A stretch of DNA of 64,000 nt from J038 sp034437535 (GTDB taxonomy: Bacteria > Chloroflexota > Anaerolineae > Aggregatilineales > Phototrophicaceae): positions 4,606 through 68,605 of the forward strand of contig DAOTTZ010000003.1 in NCBI GenBank assembly GCA_034437535.1, written 5' to 3'. Below the pieces are notes generated by a model. The model saw only the letters and a list, made by a program, of their open reading frames with translations. It had not been told where the DNA came from and made no database searches. The translations under genes were made by a program, and so were the position numbers. Shown here in pieces: positions 44,506 to 53,784 of this stretch. The number at the start of each line of letters is the position of its first letter. The stretch's first letter is position 1.

Positions 44506-46690
44506 AGAACACCCGCTTTTCAAAGACATTCCGTTGCAGTTGAGTCAAAATCAAGATGGCGATAAACAACACAATCGCCTGGGCGGCGGCTTCGCCATAC
44601 TTGGTCTCTTTCTGGAAGGTGTCATAAATCACCAGCCCGGCAGTATCGAGCGTCGTCCCGGCGGCGGCGTTTCGCATCACGAATAATGTATTGAATGCCT
44701 GGAACGTGCCGATAAAACCGAGCAATGACAGATAGAACGTAATCGGCGAAAGAAGCGGTAACGTAATATACCGGAACAAGTGCCACTGGCTGGCCCCGTC
44801 CACCTTAGCCGCTTCGTATAAATCGTTCGGGATGCCGCCCAACCCGGCCAGGAAGATTACCGCGTTGTAACCGACATACGTCCAGATGCCCAGGATAATC
44901 ACCGAGACCAACGCCATGCTTGGCCCGGCGATGAAGCCGTTTAGATCGAAGCCGAAGATCACATTGAGGAAGCGGTCACTCTCGTTCACCCAACCGAAGG
45001 TCTCACTGCCGATAGAATCCAGGAAGCTATTCATCAAAGAGGTGTTACCGCCGTTGAAGATGCGCCCAAACACCACCGCAGAGGCGACGGCGGGCGTCAC
45101 ATATGGCAGGAAGAACACCACCCGGTACCATTGCTTGCCGCGTATGTTCTGGAACAGCACATAGGCCAGCAACAACCCCAGGAATAACTGCAACGGGATG
45201 CTCCCGAAGGCATAATAAACAGTGATCTCTAACCCGGCCAGGAAGTCTTGATCGCGCCGGCGCAGGCTACCAAGCATCTCGTTCCACCCATAAGAGATGG
45301 CCGCCAGGCTAATGGTGAGGATTGCCAGCGCGACCAGCCACCGGGCGAAGGCGCGGCGGGTATCCGGCTTGAAGGCATCCGTCCAGAAGCGATAAGCCGC
45401 CAACAACAACAAAAACCCGATGTAGAACAATACAATGGCAGACCATTCTACGTTTTCGAAGACTGCCGCCACACTCATAAAGGCGACATCCCAGATGGTG
45501 TTGGCGTAGACCTGGATTAACGCACCGTTGGGCTGGCGTATTTCCACGCCGAACAACGTCAGCAAGAGGAAAATCGCCAGCATCAAGAAGACGAAGCCCC
45601 GTAGCTTGAACGAACCGGGCCTATCCCCCAGCACATAAACACTGAACAACACACCCAACCCGCCGAGCAAGATCAACATGGCGTAAGTGCTGAGGAGCAA
45701 TTGCGCCCAGGTGAGGCTGTATCCAAATAAAAACGCGCCAACTGCAACCCCGATGGCGATAATCATGTTTGCCATCAACACCAGGCCGATGATGCGCAAG
45801 GAGATCATCACGAATTGCTCAATACGCCGTGTGACCGCCATCCCCATCAACCGCTCGTTATCCTGGATGAAGAGCAAATAAACACCCAGCAAGAGCAAAG
45901 TGCCCAGATACAGCACGATCAGCGCGTTGATCGTCAGATTATTCAACAAGATGAGTGTGCCAGCGGTGGCCGTCAACAACGAGATCAACGCCCACACCAG
46001 CACGCCACCGCCGATCAACACGGTGAAGCCGACCAGCGCATTCTTGATCCAGCCCGGCGGATCCTCTTCTCTGTAATCCGGGTGGCTGGATCGACCGGCG
46101 TTCGACCAGAACCAGAAGCCCCCGGCCACCGTCACCGCACCCAGCATGAACTGAAGCAGGGGCGGCCAGCCGCTATTAAGGGCCATCACGATGATGGAGG
46201 CGGCCAGCACCAGCAAGGCAACCTGCCAACCGATGAACATTCGCACCGACCGCTTATTCGACGCGAACACGTTCACCCAGAACCAATACAAGACGAACAA
46301 CGCGCTGAAGCCAATCACCGCGACGAATAACCCGTTCCAACTGCCGAACGCGCTAGCCTGATAATGCTGGAAGCATTGTGCAAAAAATGTGACGGGATCA
46401 CTGCCGAAGGTGGCCGCTTCCCCACCCCGTTCCAGCGGCGTCTCGCAGTAGAAGTTGCGCCGTTGGATCACCCAGACGTTCAGGCTCATGTAAATGGCGT
46501 AACCAATGGGGAAGATGCCGAAGATGAAAATCAGGAAGATAGCCGGGGTGATGAAAAGATAACCCGTGATGTTTTCACGGATCACACTGGGCTTGGGTAA
46601 AAATCCCTGGTTAGACCCCACACGACCCGTGTCGCGGTCATCGGCACGCACCCGTGTACCGGTTAAATCAGTCGTCGCCAATGGAACCAC
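44498..46690 (-). CDS. Carbohydrate ABC transporter permease (MalF type) with very large membrane insertion
   Basis: 730 residues against about 300 for typical UgpA/LacF permeases. The usual first helix, GYLFITPAIFLIFIFGIFPIGYA, lies near residue 45-70. Some 410 residues with about a dozen hydrophobic segments follow, and the normal core resumes at LAGLEITVYYAFGSIPLQLFLGLLLA, with the EAA loop DLYEAAKVDGASQWHLFRYITLPLLSP. The insertion is not the periplasmic P2 loop of E. coli MalF, which is soluble. The start is a GTG with a weak ribosome site. First gene of the operon permease-permease-binding protein; no ATPase gene is present, so a shared MsmK/UgpC-like ATPase elsewhere is expected. Confidence 0.87.
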   Translation of the reverse strand: MVPLATTDLTGTRVRADDRDTGRVGSNQGFLPKPSVIRENITGYLFITPAIFLIFIFGIFPIGYAIYMSLNVWVIQRRNFYCETPLERGGEAATFGSDPVTFFAQCFQHYQASAFGSWNGLFVAVIGFSALFVLYWFWVNVFASNKRSVRMFIGWQVALLVLAASIIVMALNSGWPPLLQFMLGAVTVAGGFWFWSNAGRSSHPDYREEDPPGWIKNALVGFTVLIGGGVLVWALISLLTATAGTLILLNNLTINALIVLYLGTLLLLGVYLLFIQDNERLMGMAVTRRIEQFVMISLRIIGLVLMANMIIAIGVAVGAFLFGYSLTWAQLLLSTYAMLILLGGLGVLFSVYVLGDRPGSFKLRGFVFLMLAIFLLLTLFGVEIRQPNGALIQVYANTIWDVAFMSVAAVFENVEWSAIVLFYIGFLLLLAAYRFWTDAFKPDTRRAFARWLVALAILTISLAAISYGWNEMLGSLRRRDQDFLAGLEITVYYAFGSIPLQLFLGLLLAYVLFQNIRGKQWYRVVFFLPYVTPAVASAVVFGRIFNGGNTSLMNSFLDSIGSETFGWVNESDRFLNVIFGFDLNGFIAGPSMALVSVIILGIWTYVGYNAVIFLAGLGGIPNDLYEAAKVDGASQWHLFRYITLPLLSPITFYLSLLGFIGTFQAFNTLFVMRNAAAGTTLDTAGLVIYDTFQKETKYGEAAAQAIVLFIAILILTQLQRNVFEKRVFYG

Positions 46691-46796
46691 CCCGTATCTA
46701 GCCGTAATCGCATTGCGAGTTTACATGACGACATTTACTGATATGATATGAGCCTGTTAAGGCCTGATTAAGTGTTTACTTGTGCGGGGAACTGGA

Positions 46797-47438
46797 TCAC
46801 AGATTGACCAGAGTTTCCAGCGTGATCGACCGCAGATCTGGCACGGCCAGGTGCGCGTGATCCACCGCCCCCGGCCCCACGCCGACCGTCAAAAAGCCCG
46901 CCGATTGTGCCGCTGTCACACCCTCGGCGGAGTCTTCCAGCACGACGGTACGCGGGATCGTCGCTTGCAGATACCCCGCGACCCAGACGAATAGATCCGG
47001 GGCTGGCTTAGGATTACCGCCGAAATCCGACGTGCCGACAACGGTAAAATAGCGGCGCAAGCGCAATCGTTCCAGCACGACGGCGGCATTCCGGCTGGCG
47101 GAAGCAACCCCCAACGGCACCCCGGCTGTGTGCGCGGCCGCCAGCAGAGGTTGTACCCCTGGCAGGCAGTCATCCGGTGTCATATCGGCCAGCAACGCCA
47201 GATAATAAGCCTGCTTACGGGCCAGCAGATCTTGCGTCTGCGCCGGGCCGATGTGGCGGCCATCCAGGAACCGGCGCAGGCTTTCCCCCCTGGGCACCCC
47301 GCGCAACCGTTCGTTGCGTTCCCGGTCGAACGGGATACCTTCTTCATCCGCCAGTTGTTGCCAGGATTGATAATGGAACTCCGCAGAGGCCGCCGTCAAG
47401 ACGCCATCCAGATCAAATATCAACGCAGATACAGTCAT
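46797..47438 (-). CDS. pgmB: HAD-family beta-phosphoglucomutase-like enzyme
   Basis: 213 residues. The nucleophile motif is DLDGVLTAA, and the cap holds ERLRGVPRGESL, close to the LKGVSR.ESL signature of beta-phosphoglucomutases; later come GVASASRNA (motif II), NPKPAPDLF (motif III) and VLEDSAEGV (motif IV). It would convert beta-glucose 1-phosphate, the product of inverting disaccharide phosphorylases, to glucose 6-phosphate. Its ATG overlaps the stop of the Ser/Thr kinase by 4 bases. No GH65-type phosphorylase is in the window. A simpler sugar phosphatase role remains possible. Confidence 0.8.
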   Translation of the reverse strand: MTVSALIFDLDGVLTAASAEFHYQSWQQLADEEGIPFDRERNERLRGVPRGESLRRFLDGRHIGPAQTQDLLARKQAYYLALLADMTPDDCLPGVQPLLAAAHTAGVPLGVASASRNAAVVLERLRLRRYFTVVGTSDFGGNPKPAPDLFVWVAGYLQATIPRTVVLEDSAEGVTAAQSAGFLTVGVGPGAVDHAHLAVPDLRSITLETLVNL

Positions 47439-50116
47439 CCGGCCTGGGCCTCGGCAAATTGAACCGTCGTCTCAAAAAAGGTCTCACACCCTGTCTCACC
47501 GGCGGCCTGTTCGCTCATCAGCAGGTCGATCAAAGCATCGAGTTCGTCGCTCAAACCAGTCGCCCGTTCTAAATCTGCCAGGCTGGCGACATCATCGCCC
47601 ATCAACAGGTGGATCTCACTGCGCAGAAGATAAACCAGATGATAATCGGGGGATACTTCCAGCGCGGTATTGTAGCTATCCAGGGCCGCCTCATAATCCC
47701 CGGAGGCACATTCCGCGATGCCGCGTGCCATGTAAAGATCACCCAGGTACGCGCCAAATTGCATCCGAAGCATGTCGTCTTCCAGGCTGGCAAGCAACTG
47801 CTCAACATAGATGAAGAACGCATCCGTCTTGTCGATCACGGTGTTATACTGGCCGATGAACAGATTAGCAAAGATGTCATAAGCTAACGCGCTATTGCCG
47901 ATGGCATCGCCTACCGTCGCGTTGAGTACCCGTGAACTGAAGTTCGGGTCGGGGAATTCGCGCACCAGTTCATCCAGCAGACGGCCAGCGCGGGTGACCT
48001 CCCCCTGGCGAAACGCGATCTGAACCCCCAGGATGTGAACCATATTCATCTGCGGGTCGTTATCCAGGGCGGTCTGGTTGATTCGGTTGGCAACGGTCAA
48101 CCGCCCGCTGGTATAAGCCGCATCCGCGACGAAATGGCGCAAGAACCAATCATCCGGGCGCGTCTGCAAGGCATCGCGCAATTCGGTGACTTCCACATCT
48201 TCCGGGTCAATGTCCATCAACGCGAAGGGGGTGATGGTCTGCAAGAAAGACGGGAAGATCCAGCTTTCCGGCCCGATGCGGGCGGCGGTCGTCAGGTCAT
48301 CGAAGATATTTTCCGCGTTGCCAGCGCGGGTCTGTGCAAAGGCCCGGTAACTGTAAAACAGCGGGTTGCCGCCGTCGCGTTCCAGCGCATCATCCATCGC
48401 GATGATCGCGGTCGCCGGGTCGGAGAGATAACTGGCATAAAAACGGGCCGTCAAAGCCCCCAATGTCTCATCCAACACGGTGAGATCAGGATCGGGCAAA
48501 TCCTGCAAGATGGTCATCACCCGCATTAACTCGAACAAATCGCCATCCGCGCTATGAAGCACCCCCAAAACCGAAGCGACATACGGCGCGACCGTCTGCT
48601 GAAGCGGGTCATCTAACTGCAAGATTACATCAGCGGTACGCGCCAAAACAGGTTGGCTGAATTCGTTGTACGGGAACGGCCGCAACGACCCCACCCGGAC
48701 GGAGACGCGCAGGCCGTTCTGCGTTATCGCCCCGCCGACTACAACCGCCGCGCCGACTTCCTCGGCAAGCTGATCAATCTCCCCGGCACTGAGTGCTGAC
48801 TCCCTCAGTGGGATCGTGATCTCGCGGATGCGAATGTTAGAAAACGGAATCTCGCTCTCGAAATAGCGACGGAGATCCCGCGCAATCGCGGCGGAAGCCT
48901 CCCGGCCTCCTGGCCCGTTGAACGGGATCACCAGCACCATGTATTCGCCATCTGCCACCGGGGGGACGCGCTCCGCCAGCGGTTGATCCACCGGGGGGGG
49001 ATCTAGCGCGGTTTCTTCATCAGCATCAGATCTGTCGTTGATCTGTGTCAACAACAGCACCCCGCCGAAGACCGCCAACAACAATATGACGAACGCACTC
49101 CCCAGCAGAATACGCACCCGCCCGGCAGATTGCGTCGGGATCATGTAATATTCTTCGCCGCTATCCGTGATGATGCGTTGCAGATTACCGCCTGGCGTTT
49201 TGACCTGTCCTTGCGATTCGCTGGAAGTCGCAAAGCGGGATGCAGGGCGCGGGGCATCTGCCGGGTTATAATCCATCGTCAGTTCGCCGCTATCCACACC
49301 GCGAATGATGTCTTCGATCTCACTGCCCACCTTGCGGACGCTATCAATGCGTTCTTCACGCTCTTTAATCAGCATCTCGTGGATCAAAAGTGTCAGTTTG
49401 GCCGGTAAATCCGGGCGGAAATCGTCAACATCCGGTGTGGGGGCGGTCAAAATCGCGGTGATTAAGCCGGAGGCCGTGTCGCTATCGAATGGCCGGCGTC
49501 CGGCCAGCATCTCATACAGCAACACACCAAAGGCCCAGATGTCGCTTCGCTCATCGACAGTGGAACCATTCAAGGCTTCCGGGCTGAGATAATTCAACGT
49601 GCCGACGACTGAGCCGGTCTGTGTCACCCGGCTTTTATCGTTCAGATGCGCGACACCAAAATCGGTGAGATGTGGGGTGCCGTCGGCATCCAACAACACG
49701 TTGGCCGGTTTGATGTCACGGTGGATGATGCCGACGCGATGAGCGCGGGTCAACGCATCCGACACATCCAGCGCGATCTGAAGCACACGGTCGATAGGCA
49801 GGGAGGACTCAGCGCGCAACAGATCTTCCAGCGAGCCACCGCTGATATACTCCATAATGATATAGCTGGATCCGTCTTCCTCGACGGTCTGCAACACTTT
49901 GACGATGTTGGGATGGTCGAGCCGCCGCAAGGCTTCTGCTTCGCGCATAAAGCGTTCGACGTTGTCTGGCGTGGCGACCTTTTTGCTCAACTGCTTAACA
50001 GCAACCGTGACGCCGGTCTCGCGATCATGGGCACGAAACACCTGCCCCATGCCGCCCTCCCCCACGAGATCGGTCTCGCGGTCAAATTCAAACCGCCCGG
50101 CAATGATGTCTTTCAT
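47435..50116 (-). CDS. Transmembrane Ser/Thr protein kinase with extracytoplasmic TPR-containing domain
   Basis: 893 residues. The N-terminal Hanks-type kinase domain (about 8-270) is intact: glycine loop VGEGGMGQVF, Lys41 in VAVKQL, catalytic HRDIKPANV (Asp134), DFG 152-154, and SPEAL. One membrane helix at about 334-358 follows, then an extracytoplasmic part. Its first section (VLVIPFNGPGGREASAAIARDLRRYF ... VVVGGAI) resembles the TolB/FlgO-like nucleotide-free fold seen in adenylate cyclase and kinase sensors; the end has TPR-like helices (MARGIAECASGDYEAALDSYNTALEV). The ATG follows GGAG; a TTG three codons earlier is possible. Divergent from a dual-specificity phosphatase gene. Confidence 0.92.
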   Translation of the reverse strand: MKDIIAGRFEFDRETDLVGEGGMGQVFRAHDRETGVTVAVKQLSKKVATPDNVERFMREAEALRRLDHPNIVKVLQTVEEDGSSYIIMEYISGGSLEDLLRAESSLPIDRVLQIALDVSDALTRAHRVGIIHRDIKPANVLLDADGTPHLTDFGVAHLNDKSRVTQTGSVVGTLNYLSPEALNGSTVDERSDIWAFGVLLYEMLAGRRPFDSDTASGLITAILTAPTPDVDDFRPDLPAKLTLLIHEMLIKEREERIDSVRKVGSEIEDIIRGVDSGELTMDYNPADAPRPASRFATSSESQGQVKTPGGNLQRIITDSGEEYYMIPTQSAGRVRILLGSAFVILLLAVFGGVLLLTQINDRSDADEETALDPPPVDQPLAERVPPVADGEYMVLVIPFNGPGGREASAAIARDLRRYFESEIPFSNIRIREITIPLRESALSAGEIDQLAEEVGAAVVVGGAITQNGLRVSVRVGSLRPFPYNEFSQPVLARTADVILQLDDPLQQTVAPYVASVLGVLHSADGDLFELMRVMTILQDLPDPDLTVLDETLGALTARFYASYLSDPATAIIAMDDALERDGGNPLFYSYRAFAQTRAGNAENIFDDLTTAARIGPESWIFPSFLQTITPFALMDIDPEDVEVTELRDALQTRPDDWFLRHFVADAAYTSGRLTVANRINQTALDNDPQMNMVHILGVQIAFRQGEVTRAGRLLDELVREFPDPNFSSRVLNATVGDAIGNSALAYDIFANLFIGQYNTVIDKTDAFFIYVEQLLASLEDDMLRMQFGAYLGDLYMARGIAECASGDYEAALDSYNTALEVSPDYHLVYLLRSEIHLLMGDDVASLADLERATGLSDELDALIDLLMSEQAAGETGCETFFETTVQFAEAQAG

Positions 50117-50223
50117 CAATTGCAACTCCAGGTATCAATCTTTAATTTATTGTACAATGCCCATCAGCCCAGGCAAATGATACAATGCTTATGTTTTGTC
50201 TCTCACAAAAAGCGGTAAATTCT

Positions 50224-50799
50224 ATGAAAAATCCGTTTCGATTTATCAGCAAAGGGATTCGCATCCTGACGCGCCGCCTGCGCGAACAAGGCTTGCGGAC
50301 GACACTCATCTGGATGTATGGGCGCGGCTTGCCCAAGCTCACCGGGGTGCCCCTGCTGAATTACAGTGAAATCACGCCGCATCTGTTCGTCGGCCCGCAA
50401 CATGGCAAACGGGGCAAGGCCCGGTTAGAAGATGCTGGCATCGCGTATTGCATCAACATGCGGATTGAATATGACGACGACATGTATGGTGTGGCTTTGC
50501 AGAATTATTGCCACTTACCGACCATCGACGATGACGCCCCCACGATGGAACATCTACACCAGGGGATTGCGTTCATCCAGCAGGCCATCAACGCCGGGGG
50601 CAAGGTCTACATTCATTGTGCCGGGGGCATCGGGCGTGCGCCGACCATGGCCGCCGCGTATCTGATGAGTACCGGGCAGACGCTGGATGACGCCATCGCG
50701 CAGATCAAAGCGAAACGTCCGTTCATCAAGATTATGCCCCCCCAGATGACCCAGCTTCGCCGGTTAGAAGCAGAGTTATTCCAGCCGGAAATGCGCTAA
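50224..50799 (+). CDS. Dual-specificity protein phosphatase family protein
   Basis: 191 residues with the cysteine-phosphatase loop HCAGGIGRAP (C-x5-R) and an upstream Asp in PTIDDDAPTMEH as general acid. The N-terminus (about 1-50) is basic. An ATG 13 codons earlier is in frame but lies in the promoter region shared with the divergent kinase. It may reverse phosphorylation by that kinase, or act on other phosphoproteins or lipids. The sulfotransferase-like gene follows after three bases. Confidence 0.85.
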   Translation: MKNPFRFISKGIRILTRRLREQGLRTTLIWMYGRGLPKLTGVPLLNYSEITPHLFVGPQHGKRGKARLEDAGIAYCINMRIEYDDDMYGVALQNYCHLPTIDDDAPTMEHLHQGIAFIQQAINAGGKVYIHCAGGIGRAPTMAAAYLMSTGQTLDDAIAQIKAKRPFIKIMPPQMTQLRRLEAELFQPEMR

Positions 50800-50802
50800 C
50801 CG

Positions 50803-51414
50803 ATGGGCTTATTGTCGATTTTGTCGCGTGTTCGATCAGACGCGCCCCGGTTGATCGTCTCTGGCTTGCCTCGCTCTGGCACCTCGTTGATGATGCAGAT
50901 GTTGGCCGCCGGGGGGGTGCCAATCCTGACCGATTATGTGCGCCAGCCGGACGCCAGCAACCCCAAAGGCTATTATGAGCTAGAGGCCGTCAAACGGTTG
51001 GATACAGGCGAAGCGGACTGGTTGGCCGGGGCCGCCGGCCAGGCGGTTAAGGTCGTCTCGCCCCTTTTGCACAGCCTGCCACACCGCTATCGTTATCACT
51101 TGATCTTCATGGAACGCCCCATCGCGGAGGTTGTGCGGTCGCAAGCGCGGATGCTGGCACAGGCCGGGGAGACCATCGACCCTGACCAGGCCGCGCATGA
51201 CTACACCCGCCATGTGGCGGAGGTCAAACGCTGGTTAGCAGACCAGACGCACATCACGACCTGCTACATTCTGCACCGGGCCGCCATCTACCAGCCCGGC
51301 CCGACCACCCGCCGGGTGGCGCAGTTCATCCAGGCCGGGATGACCGATATGAGGCTGGACGCCGACGCGATGGCGCGGGTGATTGACCCTGCTTTGTATC
51401 GGGCAGGATCATGA
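50803..51414 (+). CDS. Sulfotransferase-like protein
   Basis: 203 residues starting with the PAPS-binding loop SGLPRSGTSLMMQML, then a YELEAVK segment and LIFMERPIAEVVRSQARML, which matches the 3'-phosphate-binding Arg/Ser region of sulfotransferases. The protein is short for the family (usually 250-300), so the C-terminal lid may be reduced. Three bases after the phosphatase gene, so likely cotranscribed. Acceptor unknown. Confidence 0.78.
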   Translation: MGLLSILSRVRSDAPRLIVSGLPRSGTSLMMQMLAAGGVPILTDYVRQPDASNPKGYYELEAVKRLDTGEADWLAGAAGQAVKVVSPLLHSLPHRYRYHLIFMERPIAEVVRSQARMLAQAGETIDPDQAAHDYTRHVAEVKRWLADQTHITTCYILHRAAIYQPGPTTRRVAQFIQAGMTDMRLDADAMARVIDPALYRAGS

Positions 51415-51437
51415 CTGTTTTCTATGGCTTAAAGCGT

Positions 51438-51443
51438 TATAAT
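51438..51443 (+). promoter_or_regulatory. Candidate -10 box before the FkbM gene
   Basis: TATAAT in GCGTTATAATACG, 33 bases before the chosen ATG. The region 17 bases upstream (around ATGACTG) is only a partial -35 match. Confidence 0.4.
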
Positions 51444-51475
51444 ACGCGGCGATGCTTCAAAATAGGATTTTTCCG

Positions 51476-52393
51476 ATGAGCCTGGTTTTCGACTCTGGAC
51501 TGAGTTTGTATCGCAAGACACTCAAGCGCATTCGCCCGGTGCATGTGGCCCTGCACTGGGCCAGTACCCGCTGGATGATCCCATTGTTAGAACGCCTGAC
51601 CAGGTTCAAGACGATGCCCGATGATCCGTTCTGGTTCCGGCTCGAACTGCTGATCGGTCGCCACGAAAAAGAGACGATCCAGCAGATCGACCGGTTGGTC
51701 AAGCCGGGCATGACCATTCTCGACATCGGTGCCCATGTGGGGTATTACGCCCGCCGGTGTGGCCGGTTGACGGGTGCTGATGGCCTGGTCGTCGCGTTTG
51801 AGCCACACCCGCGCACCTTCAACGTCTTGATGGCGAACGTCGCGCCACTGGGCAACGTCCGCACCGCGCAACTGGCCGTGGCGGATCAAGAAGGGACCGC
51901 CGAACTCTACGATTACTTAATCATGTCTGCCAGTGGATCACTCCATTATGATGAAGCCCTACGCGACTTGCAAAAGGCCCACACCACCAAAGGCGATGTC
52001 GCGCCCCGGCTGGCGCAAGATCTACCGGTGGAAAAGTTCACGGTGCGGACGACGACCGTCGATACCCTGTTAGATGAACTGGGTGTCGAGTCGGTCGATG
52101 TCGTCAAGATGGACATTGAAGGGGCGGAGATGAGCGCGTTACGCGGGATGCAAGCCACCATCAACCGCTCACCGGATCTGGCCCTCATCATGGAGTACAA
52201 CCCCGCCGCCTTGAGTGCATCCGGCGAAGATCCGATTCAGGCCGTGGCAACCGTAAAGGCGATGGGCTTTGCCCGCGTTCAGAGCATCGAAGCGGACGGA
52301 AGCCTGCACGATTTCGACGGAACCGGCATCCAAGCGCGGACGCAAACGATGATCGAGCATATGGACGTGGTCAACCTGCTGTTCACCCGGTAA
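51476..52393 (+). CDS. FkbM family methyltransferase
   Basis: 305 residues. SAM-binding motif TILDIGAHVGYYARRCG, FEPHPRTFNVLMANV, and the C-terminal FkbM signature VVKMDIEGAEMSALRGM. Such enzymes methylate hydroxyls of sugars or polyketides. The ATG follows AGGA; an ATG eight codons earlier lacks one. Sits between glycan-modifying genes (sulfotransferase-like, RfbC), so a sugar O-methyltransferase is most likely. Confidence 0.85.
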   Translation: MSLVFDSGLSLYRKTLKRIRPVHVALHWASTRWMIPLLERLTRFKTMPDDPFWFRLELLIGRHEKETIQQIDRLVKPGMTILDIGAHVGYYARRCGRLTGADGLVVAFEPHPRTFNVLMANVAPLGNVRTAQLAVADQEGTAELYDYLIMSASGSLHYDEALRDLQKAHTTKGDVAPRLAQDLPVEKFTVRTTTVDTLLDELGVESVDVVKMDIEGAEMSALRGMQATINRSPDLALIMEYNPAALSASGEDPIQAVATVKAMGFARVQSIEADGSLHDFDGTGIQARTQTMIEHMDVVNLLFTR

Positions 52394-52407
52394 GGAATGA
52401 GGACGAT

Positions 52408-53154
52408 ATGACAATTGAGAGCCAACAGGATCTAATCGGCTTAATGGCAATTGGGCGCATCTGCGGCCTGACGTTGCACGAAATGGCATCGCATCTGCAA
52501 GCGGGGATGACGACACGCGAGCTTGACGAAATCGGCGCGGAGATCTTACGCAAGCACGGGGCGCGTTCCGCACCGATCCTGGCGTATAAGTTCCCCGGTC
52601 ATACCTGCATCAGCATTAACGATGAAGCCGCGCACGGCATCCCTGGTGATCGCGTCATCCAACCGGGCGACCTGGTGAACATCGACGTCTCCGCCGAGAA
52701 AGACGGCTTCTGGGGCGATACCGGACGCAGTTTCGCCGTCCCCCCGGTGAGCAAGCAAAAGCAAGATCTGCTGGATGCGACCGAGCGTGCGCTGGAAATT
52801 GCGATTGAGCATACCCGCGCTGGTATGCCGATCTACGAGATGAGCAAAGCGGTAGAAGCCTTCGCCCGTAAGCGCGGGTATACCATCATCGAGGAGTTGG
52901 GCGGGCATGGCGTCGGGCGTCACATCCACGAGAAGCCTTCTGTGCCGCATACCCCGCGCCGGCGTGTGCGCCAGAAGTTCCACGATGGGATGGTGATTAC
53001 GCTGGAACCGTTCTTGACGACCGGGGCCAACCATGTGCAGACCATGCCGGATGGATGGACGCTCAAGACGACCGACGGATCACTTTCTGCCCAGATGGAA
53101 CATACCATCGTCGTCACGCCGGATCGCCCGATTCTGGTCACGGCCTTAGCATAA
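52408..53154 (+). CDS. map: Methionine aminopeptidase, type I
   Basis: Removes the initiator Met from nascent proteins; 248 residues. Metal ligands visible in NIDVSAEKDGFWGDTGR (two Asp), GHGVGRHIHE (His), TLEPF (Glu) and QMEHT (Glu). The ATG follows AGGACGAT. Fourteen bases after the FkbM gene. No infA/rpmJ context, so this may be a second, dispersed map copy. Confidence 0.93.
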   Translation: MTIESQQDLIGLMAIGRICGLTLHEMASHLQAGMTTRELDEIGAEILRKHGARSAPILAYKFPGHTCISINDEAAHGIPGDRVIQPGDLVNIDVSAEKDGFWGDTGRSFAVPPVSKQKQDLLDATERALEIAIEHTRAGMPIYEMSKAVEAFARKRGYTIIEELGGHGVGRHIHEKPSVPHTPRRRVRQKFHDGMVITLEPFLTTGANHVQTMPDGWTLKTTDGSLSAQMEHTIVVTPDRPILVTALA

Positions 53155-53177
53155 AAGCGAAAAGAAACGGATGGATC

Positions 53178-53723
53178 ATGTTGGAATTTGACGCGCTCCC
53201 GCTGGCTGGAGCTTATCTCATCACCCCGCCTGTGTTCCACGATAACCGGGGATACTTCACCGTGCCTTACCAGCAAGCGGCCTTCGCCCAGCATGGTCTG
53301 GTCACTGATTGGGTGCAGGACAACCAATCGTACAGCCAACGCGGTGTCTTGCGGGGCTTCCACTTTCAATATCCACCGCACACCGAGACCAAGCTGGTGC
53401 GTGCGCTTCAGGGTCGCATCCTGGATGTGATCGTCGATCTCCGCCAGGATTCGCCAACCTTCCGGCAAACGCACAGCGTCGAACTGAACGACGAAAACCG
53501 CCAGATGGTCTACATCCCGCGTGGGTTTGGTCACGCCTTCTGTGTGTTGAGCGATTTCGCCGTCGTGACGTACAAGGTGGATAACGCTTACGCGCCCGAC
53601 GCCGGGGGCGGGTTGATCTGGAACGATCCCACGCTGAACGTGGACTGGCCGATCAAGATGCCGGTTCTCTCCGACAAAGACCGTGAATTGCCCACACTCA
53701 GCGACTGGGAATCGCCATTTTAG
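53178..53723 (+). CDS. rfbC: dTDP-4-dehydrorhamnose 3,5-epimerase
   Basis: 181-residue cupin enzyme of dTDP-L-rhamnose synthesis. N-terminal GAYLITPPVFHDNRGYF and the catalytic region VLRGFHFQYPPHTETKLVR (His and Lys) are typical, and a GFGHAFCVL segment follows. The frame is open upstream into map, but similarity starts at this ATG. No rfbA, B or D lies in the window, so the partners are elsewhere or the enzyme acts on another nucleotide sugar. Confidence 0.9.
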   Translation: MLEFDALPLAGAYLITPPVFHDNRGYFTVPYQQAAFAQHGLVTDWVQDNQSYSQRGVLRGFHFQYPPHTETKLVRALQGRILDVIVDLRQDSPTFRQTHSVELNDENRQMVYIPRGFGHAFCVLSDFAVVTYKVDNAYAPDAGGGLIWNDPTLNVDWPIKMPVLSDKDRELPTLSDWESPF

Positions 53724-53784
53724 CCGGATGTGCGGTACACTTTAACATCAGTCAAACACCCATATTCTGATTTGGAGGTGCGCT

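Noticed and set aside
53055..53177. Longer rfbC start inside map
   Set aside because: The extension overlaps map, lacks a ribosome site and has no similarity to RfbC N-termini.
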